A stretch of DNA of 64,000 nucleotides from Halomonas nitroreducens. GTDB lineage: Bacteria > Pseudomonadota > Gammaproteobacteria > Pseudomonadales > Halomonadaceae. The stretch spans positions 1 through 64,000 of the forward strand of contig NZ_RXNS01000013.1 of assembly GCF_003966155.1 (NCBI RefSeq). Reading direction: 5' to 3'. This document shows positions 11,861-20,712 of this stretch, piece after piece. Every line of letters starts with the position of its first letter. Positions within the stretch are counted from its first letter, which is position 1. The translations under genes were made by a program, and so were the position numbers. The notes beneath the pieces were generated by a model that ran no database searches, was not told the DNA's origin, and saw only the letters and a program-made list of their open reading frames with translations.

Positions 11861-13492
11861 CTATTCCCCGGGCTGCCAGCCGTTGACGATGGGGTAGCGG
11901 CGGTCGCGGCCGAAGCCTCGCCGGGTGACCCGCACACCCACCGGCGCCTGGCGCCGCTTGTATTCGCAGCGGTCGACCAGCCGCACCACCTGGTAGACGT
12001 CGTCCCGCTCGAAGCCCGCGGCGATGATCGCCTCGGCGCTCATGTCGCCTTCGATATAGCGCACCAGGATCGCATCCAGGGTGTCGTAGTCGGGCAGCGA
12101 GTCGCTGTCCTGCTGGTCCGGGGCGAGCTCAGCGGAGGGCGGCCGTTCGATGACTCGCTCGGGGATTGCCGGCGACTGGGTGTTGCGCCAGCGGGCCAGG
12201 CGATAGACCCAGGTCTTGTAGACGTCCTTGATGGCGTTGTAGCCGCCCACCATGTCGCCATAGAGCGTGGCATAGCCCACCGCCATCTCGCTCTTGTTGC
12301 CGGTGGTCAGCACCATCAGGCCCTTCTTGTTGGAAATCGCCATCAGCAGCACCCCGCGGCAGCGCGACTGCAGGTTCTCCTCGGTGGTATCGCGCTCGGT
12401 GCCGGCAAAGCTGTCGGCCAGGGTCTCCATGAAGGCCTCGACCATCGTCTCGATGGGCAGCACCTCGTAGGCGACCCCCAGCATCCTGGCCTGCTCGGCG
12501 GCATCCTGCTTGGAGATGTCGGCGGTGTAGTGATACGGCATCATCACCGCATGGACACGCTGCGGCCCCAGGGCGTCCACGGCGATGGCCAGCGACAGGG
12601 CCGAATCGATGCCCCCGGACAGCCCCAGCACCACGCCCTCGAAGCCGCTCTTGTTGACGTAGTCGCGAAGCCCGGTCACCAGCGCGCAATAGAGGTTCTC
12701 CTCCGGCGCCACCTCGGGGTCGGTCTCCCCGGCCTGGGGAATCCAGCGGCCCTTTTCGCGGATGAACTGGACCGGCATCAGGCCCACTGCCCAGTGCGGT
12801 GCCTGCACCCGCAGCTCCCCCTGGGCGTCGACACAGGCCGAGCCGCCGTCGAAGACCAGCTCGTCCTGGCCACCGATCTGGTTGACGTAGACGATGGGCA
12901 GCGCGACCTCCGACGCTCGCTGCTCGAGCAGCGCCAGGCGCTCGGCCGGCTTGTCCTGGTGATAGGGCGAGGCATTGAGGGTGACGAGGATCTCGGCACC
13001 GGCCTCCCGCGCCTGGCGCACCGGGGCCTCGGCCCAGATGTCCTCGCAGATCAGGATGCCCAGCTTGGCCCCCTTGTGCTCGACCACCAGCGGCTCGCTG
13101 CCGACCGCGAAGTAGCGCTGCTCGTCGAAGACCTCGTAGTTGGGCAGGGCCTGCTTGGCGTACTCGTCGAGCCACTCGCCGTTGTAGAGCACCCCGGCCA
13201 GGTTCCAGTTGCGCCCCTCGCGACGCCCCGGGTAGCCGACGATCACCATGACGTCGCGCACCATCTTCTCGGCCATATGGGCCCGGGCATGTCGCAGGCG
13301 GGTCTCCATGGAGGGGCGCAGCAGCAGGTCCTCCGGCGGATAGCCGGTGAGGAAGAGCTCCGGCAGCACCACGATGTCGGCACCATGCTCGATGCGCGCC
13401 TCGCGTACCGTCTCGATGGCTCGGTCGGTGTTGCCGGGAATATCCCCGACCAGCGGGTCCAGCTGAGCCATCACCAGCGTCAGGTCTTGCAT
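11861..13492 (-). CDS. nadE: Glutamine-dependent NAD+ synthetase
   Basis: A 543-residue two-domain enzyme making NAD+ from nicotinic acid adenine dinucleotide, ATP and glutamine. The N-terminal nitrilase-type glutaminase domain (about 1-250) shows the Glu-Lys-Cys triad region: VLPELFLTGYPPEDL, then the LGILICEDIW segment with the nucleophilic Cys. The C-terminal synthetase domain carries the PP-loop LGLSGGIDSAL near residue 285 and the LTTGNKSEMAVGYATLYGD motif. I start at ATG 13492 (MQDLTLVMAQLDP), the family start; the frame is open 22 codons further upstream. A small CxxC-protein gene is divergent. Confidence 0.96.
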   Translation of the reverse strand: MQDLTLVMAQLDPLVGDIPGNTDRAIETVREARIEHGADIVVLPELFLTGYPPEDLLLRPSMETRLRHARAHMAEKMVRDVMVIVGYPGRREGRNWNLAGVLYNGEWLDEYAKQALPNYEVFDEQRYFAVGSEPLVVEHKGAKLGILICEDIWAEAPVRQAREAGAEILVTLNASPYHQDKPAERLALLEQRASEVALPIVYVNQIGGQDELVFDGGSACVDAQGELRVQAPHWAVGLMPVQFIREKGRWIPQAGETDPEVAPEENLYCALVTGLRDYVNKSGFEGVVLGLSGGIDSALSLAIAVDALGPQRVHAVMMPYHYTADISKQDAAEQARMLGVAYEVLPIETMVEAFMETLADSFAGTERDTTEENLQSRCRGVLLMAISNKKGLMVLTTGNKSEMAVGYATLYGDMVGGYNAIKDVYKTWVYRLARWRNTQSPAIPERVIERPPSAELAPDQQDSDSLPDYDTLDAILVRYIEGDMSAEAIIAAGFERDDVYQVVRLVDRCEYKRRQAPVGVRVTRRGFGRDRRYPIVNGWQPGE

Positions 13493-13592
13493 GGGCGTAG
13501 AAATCTCTCGAGAATCCGTTGATACCTTCATTGTCCCGCAAGGGCGGTCGAGTGGCAAAGGCGGCCGACCCCACCCAGGGAGTCACGTAAGG

Positions 13593-13850
13593 ATGAACCT
13601 GTTGCTGATTCGCCTGATCATCTTCGCCGTGCTGTTCTTCGCCGGCCTGAAGCTGTATCGCATGTATCGCGAGTGGAAGCTCGATCGCGAGGAAGCCGCC
13701 CAGGGCAGTCCCCAGGCCAACCAGATGGTGCGCTGCGCCTGGTGCCAAGTGCACCTCCCGGAGGACGAGGCCCTGCGGGAGAGGGGCCAGTGGTTCTGCT
13801 CGCCCGACCACCGCAACAAGTACCTGGAAGAGCAGCAGCACGGGGATTGA
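13593..13850 (+). CDS. Small membrane-anchored CxxC protein (PP0621-like)
   Basis: An 85-residue protein with one N-terminal transmembrane helix (LIRLIIFAVLFFAGLKLY), a short charged linker and a compact C-terminal module VRCAWCQVHLPEDEA ... GQWFCSPDHRNKYLEEQ. The pattern Cys-x2-Cys ... Cys-x3-His suggests one bound zinc. It resembles the uncharacterised family annotated as PP0621 in pseudomonads; function is unknown. The start at ATG 13593 has a TAAGG ribosome-binding site. It is divergent from nadE and convergent with thiO. Confidence 0.75.
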   Translation: MNLLLIRLIIFAVLFFAGLKLYRMYREWKLDREEAAQGSPQANQMVRCAWCQVHLPEDEALRERGQWFCSPDHRNKYLEEQQHGD

Positions 13851-13871
13851 CCCTGCCCTGCCCATGAGTCG

Positions 13872-14969
13872 TCAGGCCGTCACTCGCCCCGCCAGCCGGT
13901 AGGGCGCCGGATCGACGATCGGCTCACGCCCCAGCAGCTCATCGACCAGCAGGTGTGTCGAGGCCGGCGCCAGCACCAGGCCATTGCGGTAGTGGCCGGC
14001 ATTCACATGCAGGTTGTCGACGCCCGGCAGCGCCCCGATGAAGGGCACCCCGTCCGGTGAGCCCGGGCGCAATCCCGCCCAGTGATGTTCCACCTCGCAC
14101 TCGGCCAGGGCCGGGACGATCCGCGTCGCCGAGTGCCAGAGGGACTCGCGGGCCTCGCCGGACACGGACTTGTCGAACCCCGCCTCCTCCAGGGTCGACC
14201 CCGCCAGCACCCGGCCGTCGGCCCGGGGGATCACGTAGCGCCCGTCCATCAGCACCACCCGGCTGACCAGCCCCGGCGGGGCCTTGAAGAGGATCATCTG
14301 CCCCTTCACCGGCCGCACCGACAGCGACACCCCCAGCGGTGCCAGCAGGCCGGCCGCCCAGGCGCCGCCGCAGACGATGACCTGTTCCCCGCCGACGGTG
14401 CCCTCCATGGTGTCCACCCCCGAGATGCGTCCCCCCGCGAGGCGCAGCCCCGTGACCTCGCAGCCTTCCCGCAGCGACACGCGATCCATCTCGGCCAGGC
14501 GGCGGCGCAGGGCGCGGGTCAGCCGCGGGTTGCGGATGCTGCCGAGCGTCGGCATCCACAGCGCCCCGCGGCAGCCCGGCGCTGCTTCGGGCTCCTTGGC
14601 ATAGAGGAAGTCGCCGGAAACCCGCTCCAGGGGCTTGCCGACCTCGCGGGCCCAGTCCATGGCCCGCACCTCGTCGTCGACACGCAGGTAGAACAGGCCC
14701 TTCTGGCGATACTCCGGGTCGATGCCGGTTTCCTCCAGCAGGCGCAGGGCCAGTTCCGGATAGAAGCCCTCCGACCAGGTGGAGAGGCGCGAGATGGGCG
14801 CGCTGTAGCGCCAGGGATACAGTGGCGAGACGATGCCGCCGCCGGCCCAGGAGGCCTCGCGTCCGCACTGGCCGCGTTCGAGAAGGGTCACCGAATGGCC
14901 GGCATCGGCCAGTTGCAGCGTCGTCATCATGCCGATGACGCCACCGCCCACAACGAGAAAATCACTCAC
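13872..14969 (-). CDS. thiO: Glycine oxidase ThiO
   Basis: A 365-residue FAD-dependent amine oxidase of the DAO family. ThiO oxidises glycine to iminoacetate (dehydroglycine) for the thiazole moiety of thiamin. The dinucleotide-binding motif VVGGGVIGMMTTLQLADAG is at the N-terminus. The substrate-binding C-terminal segment HHWAGLRPGSPDGVPFIG and the final GHYRNGLVLAP match ThiO proteins. It stands alone here, divergent from the pseudopilin gene at 15.06 kb; in pseudomonads thiO also lies beside the pilin cluster. A different glycine or sarcosine oxidase is possible but less likely. Confidence 0.9.
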   Translation of the reverse strand: MSDFLVVGGGVIGMMTTLQLADAGHSVTLLERGQCGREASWAGGGIVSPLYPWRYSAPISRLSTWSEGFYPELALRLLEETGIDPEYRQKGLFYLRVDDEVRAMDWAREVGKPLERVSGDFLYAKEPEAAPGCRGALWMPTLGSIRNPRLTRALRRRLAEMDRVSLREGCEVTGLRLAGGRISGVDTMEGTVGGEQVIVCGGAWAAGLLAPLGVSLSVRPVKGQMILFKAPPGLVSRVVLMDGRYVIPRADGRVLAGSTLEEAGFDKSVSGEARESLWHSATRIVPALAECEVEHHWAGLRPGSPDGVPFIGALPGVDNLHVNAGHYRNGLVLAPASTHLLVDELLGREPIVDPAPYRLAGRVTA

Positions 14970-15062
14970 GAGACGTGTCCGCTATCGCTTACGGAGAGGG
15001 CACGGCACCTGTCTAGCTTGAAGGAACACCCTTGGCATCGCACATGCGCAGGGAGGTGAGGC

Positions 15063-15626
15063 ATGGGACAGGAGACCGCCGACGGCCTTCAGCTTACCGG
15101 CAGGCCACCGGCCATGGCAAAGCCCGCCCAGCGGGGCCTGACCCTGATCGAGTTGCTGGTGGCGCTCGCCGTGGTGATCCTCATGGCCACCTGGGGCGTT
15201 CCCAGTTTCCAGCAGTTTGCCGCCCGAAACGAGGTCGCCGCCGAGGTGATGCGAATCAAGACAGCCTTGGCGCTGGCACGGAATACCGCCGTGATGCGGC
15301 GCACCACCATCGCCGTCTGTGCCAGTTCGGGGCCACCCTATGAGACCTGCACCTTCGATGATTGGGATCAGGACTGGGTCATCGTGGAAGGCGAGGCAGT
15401 TGGAGGTGACCTAATCGATATCCCTGTCCTGCGCGTATTGCATGCCTCGGAGACGGTGGACGTCAGCTTCAACAGAAGCGACCGCCCAGTGCGCTATAGC
15501 TCACTGGGGCGGTCGCAGGGATATAACGGCACTTTCGATATTTGCAGCCAGAAAGGGGAAAGTGCGGCCATCATACTCAACAACCTAGGGCGAACGAGAG
15601 CCAAAGGACAAAGCTCGACCTGCTGA
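15063..15626 (+). CDS. GspH/FimT-type pseudopilin (lone)
   Basis: A 187-residue minor pilin or pseudopilin. The type III prepilin signal is KPAQRG / LTLIELLVALAVV, with cleavage after Gly25 and Glu at mature position 5, followed by a hydrophobic helix. The leader is long (25 residues) for a prepilin. I keep ATG 15063 because a strong GGAGGTGAG ribosome-binding site lies 4 bp upstream, while the internal ATG at 15114 has none. The mature C-terminal half (DICSQKGESAAIILNNLGRTR) matches the GspH family. The gene is convergent with the minor pilin operon and codes for a second FimT-like subunit besides the one in that operon. Confidence 0.85.
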   Translation: MGQETADGLQLTGRPPAMAKPAQRGLTLIELLVALAVVILMATWGVPSFQQFAARNEVAAEVMRIKTALALARNTAVMRRTTIAVCASSGPPYETCTFDDWDQDWVIVEGEAVGGDLIDIPVLRVLHASETVDVSFNRSDRPVRYSSLGRSQGYNGTFDICSQKGESAAIILNNLGRTRAKGQSSTC

Positions 15627-15660
15627 CGGGGGTATAATCCCAGCCAGACTTTCCGAAAAC

Positions 15661-17031
15661 TCAGCTCGTTATATTAGCGTCGTCGGCAGGATCTTCAAGC
15701 TCCACCCAACCGTCTAAATGTCCTGAAACAGGGACAAGAATCTTTCCTGTTTCACGAGCCTCGAAGTCCATACCACCGTTAGCGGTAATCGAGCCTGTTG
15801 CTACGATTGTACCGTATACCTTTGAATCACCGTTCTGTATAAAATCACCTTCTGAAAGAAACGCAGCATATGTCTCGGTCCCGGTCCCACCGTTCAGTTC
15901 AATATTGCCGCCGGAAACCACAAATGTATCTATCTCACCTGTATCGCCAATCGAGATGGCTCCATTGTGAACAAAACCACCTTCCGCCATTATTGTCACC
16001 CCACCAAAGTCACCCGTCACTGTGAGAACTCCAGGGCAGTGATATATTTTACTCCCCATCCCAGGACCATCATCTGGCGTGACAGCAACTGGAGCGAACT
16101 CACCAGCCGCGTCAATATCACAATCACCGTTGGCATCATGTGGCAATATCTTGATTTCATCATTATCCACCGTGATCGAATTTCCCTCTTCATCAAGTGG
16201 ATTGATTATAGGGTCGTACTCCGGCGGATTATCGGGATTGGTAGGATTGTCTCCTGTATATGCAGACAATGTCAGAATCCCCTCATCCTCCAATAGCAAC
16301 TTCTTCGCTTTATCGATTCGATCCTGTGCTGAGGGAATGTCCCGCGCAGGCACCCCACTGGCCGCACAGACGACATCTGTACATTCACCGGCATCTGGCG
16401 AATCAGAACCATCGATATTCATGTCCCCCGTTGACGTAATCGAACCTTCTGATACGACACGATCCTCAGGATTCCCTGTTGCCTGCAGACTGAGTGTCAC
16501 GTCTGTATTAGAATGAACATCGCCAACAATCGTAGAGTTCCCAGTAAGATTTATCCCATTACCTAACATACTATTTATATAATCATAGCCAGGGGGAACT
16601 ATTTCAACCCTTACACGCCTTGCAGACAGCTCATCACCATCAGAGTTAAAAACGGCCCCACGACTGAAGCCAAGCACATGTCCAGAACCACCACATTCCA
16701 TATACGCCTTATAGGAAACATCCAGGTCACCACCTGCGACATCGTCACTAAATGTGTAGCCCGCCCCCTCTGAAGTGAACCCAGTAGCCGAAAGCGCCCC
16801 CCCCATATCATCACAGAACTCACTTCCAGGAGAGTAGGAATATGCTACTACCGAGCCCAGCATCTTATTAATGCCAACTTCAGCAGCCTGTAGAGCACTG
16901 ACGGAAAACCTGTGATTACCCGCCATACGCTCCTCAAGCTGAGAAGACTGATAGCTTGACAATCCAAGCAAAGCAGCCACAACAAGAACGATAAGGCTGA
17001 CGATAAGGGCCATACCTTTCTGGCTCTTCAT
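15661..17031 (-). CDS. PilX-like minor pilus protein with long C-terminal region
   Basis: A 456-residue protein that starts like PilX: QKGMALIVSLIVLVVAALLG, a prepilin-like helix, then QLEERMAGNHRFSVSALQAAE. PilX proteins are usually under 200 residues; here a long C-terminal region follows. It contains regularly spaced short strands (GGVTIMAEGGFVHNGAISI, GNIELNGGTGTETYAAFLS, YGTIVATGSITANGG), suggestive of a beta-helical or polymer-like fold. It is the last gene of the minor pilin operon, 2 bp after the PilW-like gene, with a GAGGAG ribosome-binding site. Base composition is much more AT-rich than in flanking genes: positions 16561-16620 have 23 G or C of 60. No PilY1 gene follows. Confidence 0.78.
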   Translation of the reverse strand: MKSQKGMALIVSLIVLVVAALLGLSSYQSSQLEERMAGNHRFSVSALQAAEVGINKMLGSVVAYSYSPGSEFCDDMGGALSATGFTSEGAGYTFSDDVAGGDLDVSYKAYMECGGSGHVLGFSRGAVFNSDGDELSARRVRVEIVPPGYDYINSMLGNGINLTGNSTIVGDVHSNTDVTLSLQATGNPEDRVVSEGSITSTGDMNIDGSDSPDAGECTDVVCAASGVPARDIPSAQDRIDKAKKLLLEDEGILTLSAYTGDNPTNPDNPPEYDPIINPLDEEGNSITVDNDEIKILPHDANGDCDIDAAGEFAPVAVTPDDGPGMGSKIYHCPGVLTVTGDFGGVTIMAEGGFVHNGAISIGDTGEIDTFVVSGGNIELNGGTGTETYAAFLSEGDFIQNGDSKVYGTIVATGSITANGGMDFEARETGKILVPVSGHLDGWVELEDPADDANITS

Positions 17032-17033
17032 AA

Positions 17034-17606
17034 TTAGCTCTCCTCACCCCACAACTCTAGCGCTTTGCCCACAGCAGAGCGATTGGCGACACGAAAGTTA
17101 AACACTTCATCGGGCAACCGACCTTGATCGTCATGCATGGTCACTTGAACCCTGACACCAAGAGCCGAGTCAAAGTAATAAAAATTGATTGCACCAACAC
17201 CAAGAACTATGGAGTCGGCAGAACCAAAAGCCGCACCACCACAGGATTGACTCATCTTTATAGAACCGTCACTGGCAAAGTACTTTACTTGATAAACATC
17301 ATCGGAAGGGCAGATAGAATTATCCTTTTCAAAAGAAAGGATCAATTCATCACTATCGCTCAGCACATTACCTTCGCCATCGACAAAATCCGTATAAGAT
17401 GCACTTCGTATATTATACGATATGGAATCAACTAAGAACCTCAACGAAGCCTGACGCTCTGCCATCGCCAACTCGTGATTGAATGCCTGCTTTCCCGTCA
17501 GGAAGAGCTGGAATGCTCCCAGGGTGATGAGCAACCCCACCACCAACGCCACCATCAACTCGACGAGTGAAAACCCTCTTTGGCTCGTTGACTTGGATCT
17601 GTGCAT
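17034..17606 (-). CDS. PilW-like minor pilin
   Basis: A 190-residue minor pilin with the prepilin motif SQRG / FSLVELMVALVVGLLITLG and the following FLTGKQAFNHELAMAERQASLRF, typical of the N-terminus of PilW. PilW primes pilus assembly in complex with FimU, PilV and PilX. It is shorter than usual for PilW (often 250-350 residues), so the C-terminal domain is reduced. It sits in the order pilE-fimU-pilV-pilW-pilX and shares the low GC content of the operon, except over the conserved N-terminal region. Confidence 0.82.
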   Translation of the reverse strand: MHRSKSTSQRGFSLVELMVALVVGLLITLGAFQLFLTGKQAFNHELAMAERQASLRFLVDSISYNIRSASYTDFVDGEGNVLSDSDELILSFEKDNSICPSDDVYQVKYFASDGSIKMSQSCGGAAFGSADSIVLGVGAINFYYFDSALGVRVQVTMHDDQGRLPDEVFNFRVANRSAVGKALELWGEES

Positions 17607-17635
17607 CTACCCATCCCTCACTCAGCAAGCACAAC

Positions 17636-18112
17636 CTAAGAATCTGTACCGAGCAGACTCGCCACATAGACAATATTTGAGACTTCTTCATCTCCAAACC
17701 TGTCATCTGTCCATTCAACCGTAATTACGTACTTGCAGGCAATTGAGCCATCCTTAACAATTGTACCCGTAGAGGTGTCACTGTCCTTTATCAATCCAGG
17801 AATAGCGTCAACCCACTCGTTATGCCATTGATCCAATATAGTTTCAGATGGAGAGCTTCCAGCGACAGTAGCGGTTCCCTCAGGGCAAACGGTTGAAGCT
17901 GGTGCGCGCCGCCCGAGTTCTACCCACAGTCTCTCAACCATATCCTGTGCTGCTATGGTGGCAATGGATCGCTGATAGGCCGCATGTGAACTTTTCATAG
18001 CTTTAACTTGCATCATGGCCAAGCCAAGCAACCCGACTGTAAGTACCAGTAGAGCGACCAGCGCCTCAATTAGCGTGAAGCCTCGTGAGCCAAAAATGTA
18101 ACCACCCTTCAT
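17636..18112 (-). CDS. pilV: PilV-like minor pilin
   Basis: A 158-residue minor pilin. The prepilin motif is FGSRG / FTLIEALVALLVLTVGLLGLAMMQ, followed by AQDMVERLW, both characteristic of PilV. The start at ATG 18112 (MKGGYIFGSRG) follows the stop of the previous gene by one base and has an AAGGCAGG ribosome-binding site; an upstream in-frame start would add 11 residues inside the preceding gene. The mature C-terminal half is not recognisable beyond the family and ends VVYVASLL-like. It is probably part of the tip complex of type IV pili. Confidence 0.82.
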   Translation of the reverse strand: MKGGYIFGSRGFTLIEALVALLVLTVGLLGLAMMQVKAMKSSHAAYQRSIATIAAQDMVERLWVELGRRAPASTVCPEGTATVAGSSPSETILDQWHNEWVDAIPGLIKDSDTSTGTIVKDGSIACKYVITVEWTDDRFGDEEVSNIVYVASLLGTDS

Positions 18113-18113
18113 A

Positions 18114-18572
18114 TCAGCCTGCCTTATCAATGTTACCAGCGGCATTGACTTCTATCCCAGAGTCACCTACAGAGACAACGCAGGGCGAAACAGCTGCGCC
18201 CTCTCCATCTTCACATCTCTTTAAGCGACCAAGGGCATTAAAATCCACTTCAATATCATCTACGCTTAGCCTACCATCCTTCGACTCAATGACGCGGATA
18301 GGAGAACCGCTCGCTATAACACTTATGACCCAACTACCAGACGAGCTATCTATACTAACAGTTACATCGTCGCGTGTTTTTACGGCCTCACTTCTCGCAT
18401 AATGGAAGCCGGAGAGCACCTTGTTGAATTCGGCGGCCTGGCGATTTCTCTCCACAAATCCCTGAAAATTTGGAACAGCAACAGTGGCCATAATAGCAAT
18501 AACTGCTATCGTCACTAGCAGCTCAATCAAGGTGAACCCTTGACCTCTGGAGAAACATTTACCAGCAGTCAT
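18114..18572 (-). CDS. fimU: FimU/FimT-type minor pilin (GspH family)
   Basis: A minor pilin of about 152 residues with the motif SRGQG / [24 protein letters not shown], then [22 protein letters not shown], the GspH/FimT signature. The start is uncertain: ATG 18572, ATG 18578 and GTG 18593 are all in frame and overlap the end of the upstream pilin gene. I list the ATG nearest the prepilin motif. FimU-type pilins join PilV, PilW and PilX in the initiation complex of type IV pili. A related pseudopilin is encoded separately at 15.06 kb. Confidence 0.82.
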   Translation of the reverse strand: MTAGKCFSRGQGFTLIELLVTIAVIAIMATVAVPNFQGFVERNRQAAEFNKVLSGFHYARSEAVKTRDDVTVSIDSSSGSWVISVIASGSPIRVIESKDGRLSVDDIEVDFNALGRLKRCEDGEGAAVSPCVVSVGDSGIEVNAAGNIDKAG

Positions 18573-19026
18573 TGGCATCACCGGCCCCGTCACTCATATC
18601 AGCACCCGAGCCTTGAGTTCCATCACTCTTCACCCACAGCGTTTCACAACCACTGGTCACTGGCTTGGCGGGGCTGATTGCTTTCACTATAAACGTTGCA
18701 CTTTCCCCATCCGTCCAAGGAGTGCCAACAAGCCCAATTGTGCTATAAGCACCTTCTGGAGACTCGGTTGTCACAAGACAGCTTTGCTTATAGGTACCAT
18801 GTATTGTGTAACATCTTTCCATTTCCTGAGCTGCCTGCATCAATCCCGACTGCCCATCGGAGACTCTGGCCCGCTCCACGTATCCCGTATATCGAGGATA
18901 AGCGATTGATGCCAGAATCCCGATCACGGCCACCACGATCATCAGCTCGATCAGCGTGAAGCCGGCCTGGCGCCGGGCATGGCCTTCAGGGCCCTTCGTC
19001 CGGCGGCGTGTGCGAGTCATGGTCAC
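18559..19026 (-). CDS. pilE: PilE-like type IV pilin
   Basis: A pilin of about 155 residues with the motif RRQAG / [24 protein letters not shown] and a C-terminal disulfide pair region (Cys in SGCETLW and in the final NDCW), typical of PilE. The start is ambiguous. A strong AGGGGAG ribosome-binding site abuts ATG 19035, is ideally spaced (9 nt) for GTG 19026, and is too far from ATG 19020; I choose GTG 19026. It is the first gene of the operon. In Pseudomonas pilE is last, so this order is changed here. Confidence 0.83.
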   Translation of the reverse strand: MTMTRTRRRTKGPEGHARRQAGFTLIELMIVVAVIGILASIAYPRYTGYVERARVSDGQSGLMQAAQEMERCYTIHGTYKQSCLVTTESPEGAYSTIGLVGTPWTDGESATFIVKAISPAKPVTSGCETLWVKSDGTQGSGADMSDGAGDANDCW

Positions 19027-19056
19027 GCGGCGCATCTCCCCTGCTTACGTCACGAT

Positions 19057-19093
19057 TTGTATCAGTATGTATCAGGACTGTCGTTTCCGACAG
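19057..19093 (-). promoter_or_regulatory. Tandem TGTATCAG repeats and a GAAA-capped hairpin upstream of the pilin operon
   Basis: TGTATCAG occurs twice at 10-bp spacing (19059-19066 and 19069-19076). Just upstream on the minus strand is the stem CTGTCG-GAAA-CGACAG (19093-19078). Both lie between the ispH terminator and the pilE start, so they are candidates for regulator binding and leader structure of the pilin operon. No known consensus was recognised. Confidence 0.4.
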
Positions 19094-19103
19094 CCAATGG
19101 TCA

Positions 19104-19131
19104 CAAAAAAACCGGGCGCCTGCCCGGTTTT
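19104..19131 (-). terminator. Rho-independent terminator of the ispH operon
   Basis: The 10-bp stem AAAACCGGGC / GCCCGGTTTT with a 4-nt loop is followed on the minus strand by TTTTTTTG. It isolates the pilin operon from the upstream ileS-ispH transcript. Confidence 0.85.
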
Positions 19132-19189
19132 CTTGGCCGTACCAAAGGCTGAGGCGCTCGCTGAGCGCCGCAGACGCGGTAGCACAGGC

Positions 19190-20143
19190 CTAATCGCTGG
19201 CGATCACCCGTTCACGGAGTTCGCGGGGCATGGAGAAGGTGATGGTCTCCTCGCGGCCCGCGAGCTCCTCCGGCGCACTGGCGCCCAGCGCCTGGAGCCG
19301 CTCGATCACGCCCTTCACCAGCACCTCGGGGGCACTGGCGCCGGCGGTGACCCCCACCGCGTTCACGCCCTCCAGCCAGGCCGGATCGACCTGCTCGGCA
19401 CTGTCGACCAGGTAGGCAGGCGTGCCGACGCGCTCGGACAACTCGCGCAGGCGGTTGGAGTTGGAGCTGTTGGGGCTGCCCACCACCAGCACCAGGTCGC
19501 AGCCGGCCGCGAGCTCGCGCACGGCGTCCTGGCGGTTCTGGGTCGCATAGCAGATGTCGTCCTTGCGCGGCCCGCCGATCTCGGGGAAGCGCTCGCGGAG
19601 GGCATCGATCACCCTGGCGGTGTCATCCATGGAGAGCGTGGTCTGGGTCACGAAGGCCAGGCGGCTCGGGTCCTTGACCTCGAGGCGCGCCACGTCGTCC
19701 TCGTCTTCGACCAGATAGATTCGGCCGCCATGGGAAGTATCGTAACGCCCCATGGTGCCTTCCACCTCCGGGTGTCCCTCGTGGCCGATGAGGATGCACT
19801 CCTGGCCGCGCCGCGCGTAGCGCAGCACCTCCATATGGACCTTGGTGACCAGCGGGCAGGTGGCGTCGAAGACCTTCAGCCCACGCCGCTCGGCCTCTTC
19901 CTGGACGGCCCGGGAGACGCCGTGAGCCGAGAAGATGACGATGACGTCGTCCGGCACCTCGTGCAGCTCCTCGACGAAGACCGCGCCTCGCTCGCGCAGG
20001 CTGTCGACCACGAAGCGGTTATGCACCACCTCGTGGCGCACGTAGATGGGCGGGTCGAAGACGTCCAGCGCGCTGTTGACGATATCGATGGCGCGGTCGA
20101 CGCCGGCGCAGAAGCCACGGGGATTTGCCAGCTTGATTTGCAT
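19190..20143 (-). CDS. ispH: 4-hydroxy-3-methylbut-2-enyl diphosphate reductase
   Basis: A 317-residue [4Fe-4S] enzyme (LytB) that makes IPP and DMAPP in the last step of the MEP isoprenoid pathway. The three cluster cysteines lie in [12 protein letters not shown] (Cys12), [12 protein letters not shown] and [11 protein letters not shown]. The start at ATG 20143 ([11 protein letters not shown]) gives the E. coli length; the frame is open nine codons upstream. It is the last gene of the ileS-lspA-fkpB-ispH operon and is followed by a strong terminator. Confidence 0.97.
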   Translation of the reverse strand: MQIKLANPRGFCAGVDRAIDIVNSALDVFDPPIYVRHEVVHNRFVVDSLRERGAVFVEELHEVPDDVIVIFSAHGVSRAVQEEAERRGLKVFDATCPLVTKVHMEVLRYARRGQECILIGHEGHPEVEGTMGRYDTSHGGRIYLVEDEDDVARLEVKDPSRLAFVTQTTLSMDDTARVIDALRERFPEIGGPRKDDICYATQNRQDAVRELAAGCDLVLVVGSPNSSNSNRLRELSERVGTPAYLVDSAEQVDPAWLEGVNAVGVTAGASAPEVLVKGVIERLQALGASAPEELAGREETITFSMPRELRERVIASD

Positions 20144-20177
20144 GGTTGCCTTGCCTTGATGCTCGGGCATCGTTCGA

Positions 20178-20639
20178 TCAATGGGTCGTGGCGGGCTTCA
20201 CGTCCAGCACTTCGACCTCGAAGGTCAGGGTACGCCCGGCCAGGGGGTGATTGAAGTCCACCTCGACCTGCTCGTCGTCGACACTCTTGATCACCCCGGG
20301 GAGCTCGCCGCCGGCGGCATCGGCGAAGGACATCACCATGCCCACCTCGGGGGTATCGCTGTCGAACTCCTCGCGCTTGAGCACCTGAATGTTCTGAGGG
20401 TTGTGCTGGCCAAAGCCATGCTCGGGGCTGATCTCGAAGCTACCCGACTCGCCGGTCCTCATGCCCTTGAGCGGCTGCTCGAAGCCCGGCGGCAGGTTGC
20501 CGTCGCCGACCTGGAAGGTGGCCGGCGCCTTGTCGCGGGTGGAGTCCACCTCGGTGCCATCCTCCAGTTTGAGGGTGAAGTGCAGGGTGACTTCCATGCC
20601 CTCGTCGATGCGGTGGCCTTGTGCGTGTTGGTCGCTCAT
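20178..20639 (-). CDS. fkpB: FKBP-type peptidyl-prolyl cis-trans isomerase FkpB (SlpA)
   Basis: A 153-residue SlyD/FkpB-type PPIase with chaperone activity. The FKBP core is split by an insert-in-flap domain: [21 protein letters not shown], then [20 protein letters not shown], and the C-terminal [21 protein letters not shown] that is diagnostic of the subfamily. No histidine-rich tail as in SlyD is present. It sits between lspA and ispH, the conserved position of fkpB in Gammaproteobacteria. Confidence 0.95.
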   Translation of the reverse strand: MSDQHAQGHRIDEGMEVTLHFTLKLEDGTEVDSTRDKAPATFQVGDGNLPPGFEQPLKGMRTGESGSFEISPEHGFGQHNPQNIQVLKREEFDSDTPEVGMVMSFADAAGGELPGVIKSVDDEQVEVDFNHPLAGRTLTFEVEVLDVKPATTH

Positions 20640-20712
20640 GTGCTCTCTCGAAGCTGTGATGAAGGTCGCGTAGGGGCTGGTGGCTTGGATGACGCGGCGC
20701 GGCGCGGGTTCC

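Noticed and set aside
12129..13865. 578-codon minus-strand open frame across nadE
   Set aside because: It lies in another frame of nadE; its translation is rich in Arg, Gly and Ala with no family motif, as expected for a shadow in GC-rich DNA.
15661..18990. Prophage or genomic island with integrase
   Set aside because: GC is low, but the genes are all pilins at the standard locus; no integrase, attachment repeat or transposase is seen.
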